Origin: an uncultured Pedobacter sp. | Lineage (GTDB): Bacteria; Bacteroidota; Bacteroidia; Sphingobacteriales; Sphingobacteriaceae | Reading direction: 5' to 3' | Assembly (NCBI RefSeq): GCF_946480185.1 | Contig: NZ_CAMLIG010000055.1 | Location: forward strand, 1-10,758 | DNA length: 10,758 nucleotides | Part shown: positions 1 through 6,119 of the stretch, one piece after another | Numbering within the stretch: the stretch's first letter is position 1 | Layout of the letters: each line of letters begins with the position of its first letter | Program-made: the position numbers and the translations under genes | Notes under the pieces: model-generated | Seen by the model: only the letters and a program-made list of their open reading frames with translations | Database searches by the model: none | What the model was told of the DNA's origin: nothing

Positions 1-32
1 CGCAAGTCCATCGCTTCGGCTTCGCAATAACG
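1..32. repeat. Partial dispersed palindromic repeat at window edge
   Basis: Read on the minus strand, this stretch begins CGTTATTGCGAAGCCGAAGC. That resembles the family of short intergenic repeats seen in Bacteroidota and other bacteria that start with a GTCATTGCGA-type end followed by a GAAGC block. Only one arm is visible, because the other would lie outside the window. The remaining bases up to the stop codon of the DUF6122-like gene at 106 contain nothing recognisable. The assignment comes from memory of the repeat family and not from a second copy in this window. Confidence 0.4.
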
Positions 33-105
33 GGAGGATTGAAGCAAATTTACAAAACGCTTGTCGGCAAATGGCTTATTAAAGTCTGATAGCGCTTGTT
101 TTATC

Positions 106-477
106 TCAAAAAAAGCTATGCAAAGCGGTAAAAACAGGGTTGCCAATTAAACATTCCTTACAGTGGTTGAAGGTGATTAAACAATCTAAAGAATCTGTAA
201 AAACATGAAGCACTAATCCAATTCCAATGATATTGAAGGGCTTTTTAAAGAACAGCAAAGCAAAATAAAAAGGAATGATATAAAAGCTATGGAGCGGATG
301 GAAGCCGATACTGCAGCGGTCTGGCTGAAATATGGGCGTTGCCAAAAGATGATCAAGATCTATAATCATAGTACCCAATAAAATCAAGTAAGCCGTTTTC
401 CACTCGCTTCTAAAAAAATAGTACGCGATGAAAAAGGGAACTATAAAATGTAAGGAATAATGAATTATAGTTTGCAT
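106..477 (-). CDS. DUF6122-like small integral membrane protein
   Basis: This is a 123-residue, strongly hydrophobic protein with about four membrane segments (roughly residues 8-22, 27-45, 65-79 and 83-100). Charged and polar residues cluster between them in a metal-site-like pattern: His6, DLDH at 40-43, HPLH at 60-63, and HVFTD at 91-95. This resembles the Bacteroidota family DUF6122. It also recalls the larger group of membrane proteins annotated as putative metal-dependent hydrolases (YdjM/DUF457-like), where similar D-x-D-H and H-x-x-x-D motifs sit at the membrane face. No reaction is established for DUF6122, so a hydrolase role is only an inference. Two cysteines (106 and 109, in HCKEC) follow the last segment. 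The ATG at 477 is the natural start, since it precedes the first conserved His, and no Shine-Dalgarno is present. The gene lies 97 bases downstream of the ketoacyl synthase on the same strand, separated by repeat DNA, so cotranscription is possible but not shown. Confidence 0.72.
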   Translation of the reverse strand: MQTIIHYSLHFIVPFFIAYYFFRSEWKTAYLILLGTMIIDLDHLLATPIFQPDRCSIGFHPLHSFYIIPFYFALLFFKKPFNIIGIGLVLHVFTDSLDCLITFNHCKECLIGNPVFTALHSFF

Positions 478-574
478 TTTTCTGATTTATCAGTGCTTTA
501 AACTTAGAAAAATATTATTCGTTTTTAATCGCTAATCTCTTTTTACCGACTTAACAATTATGCCGATGGAAGAG

Positions 575-1774
575 CTACTCCCTCTCCTTCGGAGAGGGCT
601 GGGGTGAGGCTCCTTTTTCAATAACCACACTCGCTGCGTTTCCACCGAAACCAACCGCATTAATCATTATTTTTTTGATTTCTTTGTTTGAGGACTGTGC
701 TTCCAAATAAGGCGGAGCGATAAATTGGTTATGCTGTATCATCAAAAGTGCCATTTCCAAACTCAATGCGCCGGAAGCTCCGAAAGTATGTCCTAATTTC
801 CACTTGTTGCAAGTTAGCAAAGGCAGATTATTTCCAAAAACAGCTTCAATCGCCCTCATTTCCGCAAGGTCGCCTAAAATCGTTCCTGGCGAGTGCATAA
901 TCACTACGTCAATTGATTGTAAGTCATGATTTTTTAATGCTTTTTGCATGGCTTTTTGCATACATTCGGCATCAGCAGATAAAGAAGCTCCGTTTTTTAT
1001 GACCTCCACGCCGTAACCGATACTGGTAATGTATGCGATTGCATTTGTTGCGTTTGCTTCTAAACCGAAACAGGCAGCGCCTTCCCCTAAAATCATGGAA
1101 CTTTTCTGCTTTTCTAAATCCATCGCCCGGCAGGGAAAATCCTCAGTTGAGCTGGAATAAATTTTTAAAGCTTTCATTTGCGCCACGGTGAAAGGCGTTA
1201 ATGGCGCTTCGCTTCCGCCAGCTAAAAAATGATCTGCGTAGCCAGAAGTTATCCAAACTACGGCATTAATAATGGCATGTAATGCGGTACTGCAAGTGAT
1301 GGAATGTGATATCGCTGGTCCGCCGGTTCCTAAATCTGTAGCTACCCAGCTGGCAATATTTCCTAATGTTGTAGCAGGCGAACAGAGCGGATAGGTTTCT
1401 TTTTCCTGACTAGCAATAAAATCTGCATGGTATTTTTCGAAAAGGGTAGTAGCTCCGCGAGATGAACCGATGTTTATCCCAAACTCTTTATCAAGACTAT
1501 TCCAATCTGCATCTTTTACCGCCAATCTGGAAGCCTGAATGGCGAAAATAACACTCGGATCTAAGTTTTTATAGGCTTGTTTTTCGCCTTTTATAGCATC
1601 AACTAATTCTTTGGCAGTGTAAGCTAAGGGTGCGCACCAATCTTCCTCTTGCAAAAAAGTCTGCTTTTTAAACTCATGTTTGTTGTTCAAATAATTTTGC
1701 CAGATTTCCTTTTTATCTGAACCTAAAGCAGAAACACTTCCCCAACCCGTAATGCCAATTTTTTTTGCTTCCAT
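575..1774 (-). CDS. Solitary beta-ketoacyl-ACP synthase (FabF/KAS II-like)
   Basis: This 399-residue thiolase-fold condensing enzyme would join an acyl chain held on its active-site cysteine to malonyl-ACP with loss of CO2, in the cytoplasm. The whole KAS layout is present. The nucleophile is Cys161 in SITCSTALHAI. The two catalytic histidines are His294 in HSPGT (the usual motif is HGTGT) and His329 in KLGHTFGASG, with the conserved lysine at 324, and the closing GFGGNAASVV is at 375-384. The HSPGT variant and overall divergence suggest a specialised synthase and not the housekeeping FabF. Such enzymes occur in aryl-polyene, flexirubin or other lipid pathways, but no acyl carrier protein, dehydratase or ketoreductase gene is adjacent, so the pathway is unknown. 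The natural C-terminus should be near VVIEK (383-387). The last 12 residues (GASPQPSPKERE) are encoded by a dispersed repeat that also lies directly beside the stop codon. The ATG at 1774 fits homologues, which begin just before KIGITG. A promoter candidate lies immediately upstream. Confidence 0.9.
   Translation of the reverse strand: MEAKKIGITGWGSVSALGSDKKEIWQNYLNNKHEFKKQTFLQEEDWCAPLAYTAKELVDAIKGEKQAYKNLDPSVIFAIQASRLAVKDADWNSLDKEFGINIGSSRGATTLFEKYHADFIASQEKETYPLCSPATTLGNIASWVATDLGTGGPAISHSITCSTALHAIINAVVWITSGYADHFLAGGSEAPLTPFTVAQMKALKIYSSSTEDFPCRAMDLEKQKSSMILGEGAACFGLEANATNAIAYITSIGYGVEVIKNGASLSADAECMQKAMQKALKNHDLQSIDVVIMHSPGTILGDLAEMRAIEAVFGNNLPLLTCNKWKLGHTFGASGALSLEMALLMIQHNQFIAPPYLEAQSSNKEIKKIMINAVGFGGNAASVVIEKGASPQPSPKERE
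578..611. repeat. Short palindromic repeat inside the 3' end of the ketoacyl synthase gene
   Basis: The sequence CCCTCTCC (580-587), TTC, GGAGAGGG (591-598) forms a perfect 8-bp stem with a 3-base loop. It is followed by CTGGGGTGAGG. On the minus strand this reads CCTCACCCCAGCCCTCTCC and onward, a widespread intergenic repeat sequence that is recognisable when translated as SPQPSPKERE. Here it overlaps the reading frame of the ketoacyl synthase, and the stop codon (575-577) lies directly beyond its outer end. The stem may also act as a transcript-end hairpin between this gene and the DUF6122-like gene, but no T tract follows on the minus strand to support an intrinsic terminator. Confidence 0.75.
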
Positions 1775-1779
1775 GGGCG

Positions 1780-1810
1780 CAAATATCTTTATTTATATTG
1801 TTTTGGCAAT
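1780..1810 (-). promoter_or_regulatory. Candidate Bacteroidota-type promoter for the ketoacyl synthase
   Basis: On the minus strand, ATTG (1810-1807) is followed by a 19-base spacer and GATATTTG (1787-1780). The Bacteroidota primary sigma consensus is TTTG, about 19-21 bases, then TAnnTTTG. The match is 3 of 4 and 5 of 6 informative positions. The expected transcript start, about five bases past the TTTG, falls at or next to the ATG at 1774, so the mRNA would be leaderless or nearly so. This would give the gene transcription independent of fmt, 55 bases upstream. Confidence 0.45.
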
Positions 1811-1829
1811 CAATTATAGGTCATTGTTT

Positions 1830-2744
1830 TTACAAACGGATTCCACGTAAAAAATCCTCAATCAGCATTTTCTTTTTACCTTCTTGCTGAATTTCTTTTA
1901 CGGATATAAAACCGTCTTGGGTAGCAAATTTTAAGTAGGTTTTACCATCGCTCAAAAACTCACCCGGAGCGATAGCAGGTTTCTTTTTATCTTGTTCCGC
2001 TTTGTAAATTTTTAATCCCTTATCCAAAAAACTGGTGTAGGCAGTAGGGTAAGGGCTCAATCCTCTAATCAAATTAAAAACCTTTTCATTGGGGTTATTC
2101 CATTCAATTTTACAATCTTCCTTAAAAATCTTTGGAGCATGCCTTAACTCTTTTTCATCAAAAGCGGATTGCGGTTTTTCCTGATAGTTATGCTTTGCAA
2201 TTTTAGCTACTGTTTTAGTCAGCAAGGCAGCACCGGTCTCCATCAAAACATCGTGTAAATCTCCGGCAGTCATTGTATCGCTAATGGCAACTTTGTCTGA
2301 AAAAAGCACATCGCCGGTATCAATCTCGTGTTTTAAGAAGAACGTGGTTACACCACTTTCTTTTTCTCCGTTGATAATTGCCCAATTGATAGGGGCAGCG
2401 CCTCGGTATTGCGGCAGTAGCGAAGCATGTAAATTGATGGTTCCGTATTTTGGCATTGCCCAAACTGCTTCTGGTAACATCCTAAAAGCCACAACAACCT
2501 GTAAATCGGCATTTAGGGCTTTTAACTCCTCTAAAAATTCCGGGTTTTTAAGCTTTTCGGGCTGTAAAACATTTAAGTTGTTTTCAACTGCAAATTTTTT
2601 GACGGCAGATTCATTGAGTTTTTGGCCACGACCGGCAGGTTTATCGGGTGCGGTAATTACACCAACAATATTTTCTCCTGCGTTTAATAATGCTTTTAAA
2701 GAGGCCACCGCAAAATCTGGTGTGCCCATAAATATAATTCTCAT
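1830..2744 (-). CDS. fmt: Methionyl-tRNA formyltransferase
   Basis: Fmt transfers a formyl group from 10-formyltetrahydrofolate to the amino group of methionine on initiator tRNA, producing fMet-tRNA for translation initiation. The 304-residue length is close to the usual 305-320. The N-terminal Rossmann-type formyltransferase domain opens with MRIIFMGTPDFAV. The catalytic triad typical of this family is visible as Asn104 and His106 in INLHASLLP, followed by YRGAAPINWAI, and Asp142 in IDTGDVL. The C-terminal tRNA-binding domain (about residues 205-304) includes the conserved GLSPYPTAYT segment at 228-237. The gene lies downstream of namZ across a 204-base repeat-bearing gap and upstream of the ketoacyl synthase. 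Its usual partner def (peptide deformylase) is not in the window. The ATG at 2744 precedes the conserved first strand directly. No Shine-Dalgarno is visible, as is usual for this group. Confidence 0.97.
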   Translation of the reverse strand: MRIIFMGTPDFAVASLKALLNAGENIVGVITAPDKPAGRGQKLNESAVKKFAVENNLNVLQPEKLKNPEFLEELKALNADLQVVVAFRMLPEAVWAMPKYGTINLHASLLPQYRGAAPINWAIINGEKESGVTTFFLKHEIDTGDVLFSDKVAISDTMTAGDLHDVLMETGAALLTKTVAKIAKHNYQEKPQSAFDEKELRHAPKIFKEDCKIEWNNPNEKVFNLIRGLSPYPTAYTSFLDKGLKIYKAEQDKKKPAIAPGEFLSDGKTYLKFATQDGFISVKEIQQEGKKKMLIEDFLRGIRL

Positions 2745-2795
2745 TGTTTTCTTTTTTATGCGATGTATTTTTATACAACAGCTTATTCTCTACGT

Positions 2796-2920
2796 CGCGT
2801 CATGTCGACGAAAGGAGACATCTCACTTGCAAAGTTGCCATTTAATTTCTTTCACATATAGGTGTCAAATACAACATGAAAACTCTGCTTGTGGGTTTTC
2901 TCGTACCTCGAAATGACGGA
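2796..2920. repeat. Intergenic palindromic element with inverted ends
   Basis: The element is bounded by CGTCATGTCGA (2798-2808) and TCGAAATGACG (2908-2918), which are inverted copies matching at 10 of 11 positions. The left end continues CGAAAGGAGACATCTCAC, which matches my memory of a dispersed Bacteroidota repeat (GTCATTTCGACnnAGGAGAAATCTCA). The right end carries a degenerate version of the same sequence. The roughly 100 bases between the ends show no reading frame of note. The element occupies most of the 204-base gap between namZ and fmt, downstream of the former and upstream of the latter. The pattern is that of a REP-like or MITE-like unit, possibly two opposed repeat monomers. No target-site duplication was identified. 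Confidence 0.6.
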
Positions 2921-2948
2921 AAGTAGAGCAAAACCGCTTAACTGGGGA

Positions 2949-4193
2949 CTAATTATACAACAAATACTTTTTACGCATCAGCTTATAAGCATCTAAATCT
3001 TTTTTCCAGCTTGCTCTAATTTCAGCCTCTGTTTTTCCGGATATAATCTGCTGCATTAGCACATCGTTTCCGGCCAATTTATTAAAAAAGGGCGTAAAAA
3101 AGTTGGTTTTACCAGGATAGGCTCGGTAAAAATCAATCAATAACTTAATGTTCAGTTGTTTAGCCTGATGGAGTTTTTCTTCGTCCAAACTTCTAAAATC
3201 AATGCCGTAACAAACCTCGTTCTCGAATGGTGGATTTTTACTCATACCTTCTATACTTTTTGGCGTAAAGCTAAAGTTGTATTTCCCTTTCAATAATGGA
3301 CTTCCCAAAACCTGAAACGGAAACATCGTTCCTCGGCCCTGGCTGGTTTTTGTCCCCTCGAATAAGCACAAACTTGGATATAAATAAATTGAAAGGTTGT
3401 TAGGTAAATTTGGAGATGGCTTTACAGGTAAAATGTATTCCATCGCGTGGTTATAGTTGGCATTTTTAATTACGGTTAAATTGCATTTGGCACCATTAAT
3501 TAACCAGCCTTCTCCGTTCACCATCTGTGCAAATTCGCCGTTAGTTAAACCATGGGCAATAGGTATGGGGTGCATTCCAACTCCTGATTTAAAATTGGGG
3601 TCTAAAACAGGTCCGTCAATTAAATCGCCGTTTGGGTTGGGTCGGTCTAAAACGATTAACGGTACATTGTTATCGGCGCAAGCCTGCATTACTTTTGCCA
3701 CGGTTATGGTGTAAGTATAAAACCGGGCGCCCACGTCTTGAATGTCAAAAACGACGACATCAATATTTTCCAAATCTTCTTTTGAAGGAGCGCTTTTAGC
3801 ACCATACAAAGAAATCACCGGGAAACCTGTTTTTGTATCGGTATAATTGCCAACGGTTTCGCCAGCATCCGCGTTGCCTCTAAAACCATGTTCGGGACCA
3901 AAAATCGCCTTTATATTAACAGCCAGGCTTTTCAGAGTATCTACTAAAGGTATTTCGTTAATTTCTGCAGTTTGGTTAACCACTAAGCCTACTCGCTTTC
4001 CTGTTAAAAGTGGCAAATATTTGGCTGTTTGCTCTGCGCCGGTTAAAATTTTGTAGCTAGGCTTTTCTGTTTCGGTATTTTTAGATTTTTGACTGCGGGC
4101 ATCTAAAACACGGGCATTGCAAGCATTGCAACTTAGCAAGGCAATAAGAGGCAAAAGCAAAAAGTAAAATCGTATGTTTTTTAAACCCAACAT
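2949..4193 (-). CDS. namZ: NamZ-type exo-beta-N-acetylmuramidase (DUF1343, GH171), predicted lipoprotein
   Basis: The family (DUF1343, YbbC in Bacillus subtilis) was shown to remove terminal N-acetylmuramic acid from the non-reducing ends of peptidoglycan fragments, so the likely role is cell-wall turnover and MurNAc recovery in the periplasm. The 414-residue protein starts with a hydrophobic signal (about residues 8-21) ending in a lipobox, LLSC, with Cys22 as the probable lipidated residue. A low-complexity linker follows (about 28-46). The catalytic domain begins near residue 48. It carries the family hallmarks GKRVGLVVNQTA (65-76), FGPEHGFRG (98-106) with Glu101, DAGE (109-112), FDIQDVGARFYTY (149-161) and LDRPNPNGD (182-190), then YPSLCLFEGT (272-281) and SQGRGTMFPFQ (284-294). 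The C-terminal domain runs to the end without truncation. It is transcribed divergently from the LolC/E-like permease across 59 bases. No NagZ, amidase, MurNAc kinase or transporter gene is adjacent, so a recycling cluster is not supported here. Confidence 0.92.
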   Translation of the reverse strand: MLGLKNIRFYFLLLPLIALLSCNACNARVLDARSQKSKNTETEKPSYKILTGAEQTAKYLPLLTGKRVGLVVNQTAEINEIPLVDTLKSLAVNIKAIFGPEHGFRGNADAGETVGNYTDTKTGFPVISLYGAKSAPSKEDLENIDVVVFDIQDVGARFYTYTITVAKVMQACADNNVPLIVLDRPNPNGDLIDGPVLDPNFKSGVGMHPIPIAHGLTNGEFAQMVNGEGWLINGAKCNLTVIKNANYNHAMEYILPVKPSPNLPNNLSIYLYPSLCLFEGTKTSQGRGTMFPFQVLGSPLLKGKYNFSFTPKSIEGMSKNPPFENEVCYGIDFRSLDEEKLHQAKQLNIKLLIDFYRAYPGKTNFFTPFFNKLAGNDVLMQQIISGKTEAEIRASWKKDLDAYKLMRKKYLLYN

Positions 4194-4197
4194 ATTT

Positions 4198-4227
4198 TCT
4201 GTTTTTATTTTAATGGTTGCATATTTG
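4198..4227 (+). promoter_or_regulatory. Candidate promoter for the LolC/E-like permease
   Basis: CATATTTG (4220-4227) followed by C matches the Bacteroidota -7 box TAnnTTTG except at its first base. An upstream TCTG at 4198-4201, 18 bases away, is a weak partner for the -33 TTTG. The predicted transcript would start near 4232-4234, leaving a leader of about 20 A-rich bases before the TTG at 4253. This placement argues against the in-frame TTG at 4217, because that codon would lie upstream of the transcript start. Confidence 0.4.
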
Positions 4228-4252
4228 CATCGATAAAAATAAACAAAAGCCC

Positions 4253-5473
4253 TTGAATTTAGGATTATTTATAGCCAAACGTATTTCATTACAAGCAGAA
4301 CGCACTTTCTCTAAACTGATTGTGCGCATTGCAATTGTTGGAATTATGCTGGGTTTGGGCGTGATGATTTTATCAGTAGCCATTGTAAAAGGTTTTAAAA
4401 CAGAGATTAGGGAAAAAGTTAGGGGCTTTAATGGCGATATTCAGTTTGTAAAGTATGATTTAAACTCTTCGTTTGAAAATACGCCCTTCACTTTTAAAAA
4501 GGAAAGTTTTGAAAAAGCTAAACACTTAAAGGGTGTGGTTCATGTGGTGCCTTTTGCCAATAAACCCGGTATTATTAAAGCAAACGGAGAGGTGGAAGGC
4601 GTGATTTTAAAAGGGGTGGACAGCACTTACGATTGGAATTATTTTAAAAATATTTTAATTGCGGGGAAAACATTAGATTTTTCAAATCATAAAACTGCCG
4701 ATAAGCAAATTATTATTTCTGATGTACTGGCCAAACGCCTGAATTTGAAAGTTGGTGATGATTTTCTGATGTATTTTGTTCAGGAATCTTTAAGGAAGAG
4801 AAAATTTGAGATTGTTGGAATTTACAATACCGGCGTAGAGGAAGTGGATAAAACTTACGTTATTGGTGATATTTCTTTGATTAGGAAGCTGAACAACTGG
4901 GATAATAATGAAGTAGGTGGCTATGAAATTAGGATTAATGATTTCTCTAAGCTTGACTATTTTACTTATGCCTTAACAGATTTTTTACCGCCTGAGGTTA
5001 AAGCGGTGAATGTAAAGGATAATTATCCTGTTATTTTTGATTGGCTCTCTTTGTTAGATGTTAACGCACAGGTTATTCTGATTTTGATGCTGGTTGTAGC
5101 CGTAATAAACATGATATCGGCATTGTTGATTATGATTTTGGAACGGACTAATATGATTGGTTTGCTAAAAGCATTGGGTGAAACCAACTGGGGCGTTCGA
5201 AAAATATTTTTGTACAATGCACTTTATTTAGTGGGAATTGGGATGTTGCTGGGCAACGCTTTCGGTATTGGCTTGGGTATTTTGCAACAGCAAACCCATT
5301 TTTTTACTTTAGATGAAGCTTCTTATTATATGAAGTTTATTCCCGTTCAGTTAGCGTTTATGGATATTTTGTGGATTAACGCCGGAACTTTGCTGATTTG
5401 CCTTTTGGTATTGCTTGTTCCTTCTTTGTTGGTTACCCGTATCTCTCCGGTGAAAGCAATTGCTTTTAAATAA
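4253..5473 (+). CDS. LolC/LolE-family ABC transporter permease (FtsX-like)
   Basis: This is a four-helix inner-membrane permease of the type 4 (MacB/LolCE) class. In Proteobacteria such subunits extract lipoproteins from the inner membrane and hand them to LolA, driven by the LolD ATPase. With the TTG start at 4253 it has 406 residues, the normal length. It has one N-terminal helix (about 23-47), a large periplasmic MacB_PCD domain (about 48-268), and an FtsX core with three helices (about 270-297, 315-345, 375-397). The cytoplasmic coupling segment ILERTNMIGLLKALG (295-309) and the C-terminal RISPVKAIAFK are characteristic. The reading frame is open back to another TTG at 4217. I chose 4253 because family members begin with NLxLFIAKRI directly and because a promoter-like box overlaps the upstream extension. 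No ATG precedes the conserved N-terminus. No ATPase gene is adjacent, which is common where the lol genes are dispersed. It could be another MacB-like exporter subunit, but the organisation is LolC/E-like. Confidence 0.88.
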   Translation: MNLGLFIAKRISLQAERTFSKLIVRIAIVGIMLGLGVMILSVAIVKGFKTEIREKVRGFNGDIQFVKYDLNSSFENTPFTFKKESFEKAKHLKGVVHVVPFANKPGIIKANGEVEGVILKGVDSTYDWNYFKNILIAGKTLDFSNHKTADKQIIISDVLAKRLNLKVGDDFLMYFVQESLRKRKFEIVGIYNTGVEEVDKTYVIGDISLIRKLNNWDNNEVGGYEIRINDFSKLDYFTYALTDFLPPEVKAVNVKDNYPVIFDWLSLLDVNAQVILILMLVVAVINMISALLIMILERTNMIGLLKALGETNWGVRKIFLYNALYLVGIGMLLGNAFGIGLGILQQQTHFFTLDEASYYMKFIPVQLAFMDILWINAGTLLICLLVLLVPSLLVTRISPVKAIAFK

Positions 5474-5552
5474 CCATTTCTCATTTGCGCTTCAATGAAA
5501 TTTTAATACGCTTTCCTTTGACGGTTATTCTTAGCTAAAAAAAAATCTCTTG

Positions 5553-5582
5553 ATGTGGAATTTATAACAGAATGCTCCACAT
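5553..5582. repeat. Inverted repeat downstream of the permease gene
   Basis: ATGTGGA (5553-5559) and TCCACAT (5576-5582) are perfect inverted 7-mers separated by 16 bases. A pyrimidine-rich stretch (TTCTGTCTTTTATT) follows. The arms could form a weak hairpin at the end of the permease transcript, or a dyad operator ahead of the response regulator gene about 125 bases downstream. The low stability and long loop make intrinsic termination doubtful. Confidence 0.35.
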
Positions 5583-5597
5583 TTCTGTCTTTTATTA

Positions 5598-5613
5598 TAC
5601 TCGCTTGTGAGTA
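5598..5613. repeat. Small hairpin in the intergenic region
   Basis: TACTC (5598-5602) and GAGTA (5609-5613) are inverted and separated by six bases. This 5-bp stem is close to chance expectation in AT-rich DNA. It is recorded because it sits 16 bases after another inverted repeat in the same 233-base gap (5474-5706), which otherwise contains no gene. Confidence 0.2.
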
Positions 5614-5706
5614 GCTTTACCTTAAAATTTACACTGGTTTATTTTACAAAAAATCAAACCTTTTATTTGTAATTTTCGTATACTAACACTACAAATACTT
5701 ACGATC

Positions 5707-6069
5707 ATGAGAATCCTAATCGCAGACGACGACCAATTGATGCTTAAAATGCTAGAGTTCAGGCTTAAAAGAGACGGACATCAAGTTTTTCTTTCTAAGG
5801 ATGGGCAGGAAGCTATGCAAATACTCAACACGCAAGAGTTAGATTTAGTAATCTCCGACATCATGATGCCTTATTCATCAGGCTTAGAACTAATTGGTTT
5901 TATCAAACAAAAATTCAACAATAGCATAAGAACAATTATTTTATCGGGTATGGGACAAGAAAACGTGGTTTTGGAAGCTTTTAAATTAGGAGCTACAGAC
6001 TTCATGACCAAACCTTTTAGTCCGAATGAGTTAGCTATGCGTATCAACAGATTAACGCTTTCCAACTAA
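5707..6069 (+). CDS. Single-domain response regulator (CheY-like receiver)
   Basis: The 120-residue protein is a lone receiver domain without a DNA-binding or enzymatic output. All key residues are present: the acidic Mg-binding cluster DDD at 7-9, the phospho-acceptor Asp51 in VISDIMMP, the switch Ser80 in LSG, and Lys102 followed by Pro103 in the TKPF motif. Such proteins relay phosphate or bind a partner depending on their phosphorylation. No histidine kinase is adjacent, so the input is unknown. The gene lies 50 bases upstream of the HEAT-repeat gene and may be the first gene of the polysaccharide operon. That would make direct protein-level control of the glycosyltransferase or HEAT protein plausible, which is inference. 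The ATG start is well placed at the first strand (MRILIADDD). A weak promoter-like box, TTTATTTG (5662-5669), lies upstream, with no convincing -33 partner. Confidence 0.93.
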   Translation: MRILIADDDQLMLKMLEFRLKRDGHQVFLSKDGQEAMQILNTQELDLVISDIMMPYSSGLELIGFIKQKFNNSIRTIILSGMGQENVVLEAFKLGATDFMTKPFSPNELAMRINRLTLSN

Positions 6070-6119
6070 ATTCATTTTTGTATTTTTCAGTGTTTTAAAC
6101 AGCGATTCATTCATTAAAT

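Noticed and set aside
2284..2916. A 210-codon open frame on the plus strand, antisense to fmt
   Set aside because: Most of it is the complement of the fmt coding sequence and the rest runs through the intergenic repeat. The translation has no recognisable domain, and fmt itself is unmistakable.
4217..4252. N-terminal extension of the LolC/E-like protein from the TTG at 4217
   Set aside because: The extra residues resemble no family N-terminus and the DNA carries a promoter-like box, so translation probably starts at 4253.
5481..5504. Possible intrinsic terminator after the permease (TCATT, 8-base loop, AATGA, then TTTT)
   Set aside because: The stem has only five AT-rich pairs and the T run is four bases, which is too weak to support.
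5666..5697. TTTG (5666-5669) and TACAAATA (5690-5697) as a promoter for the response regulator
   Set aside because: The second box matches the -7 consensus at too few positions and would place the transcript start almost on the ATG.
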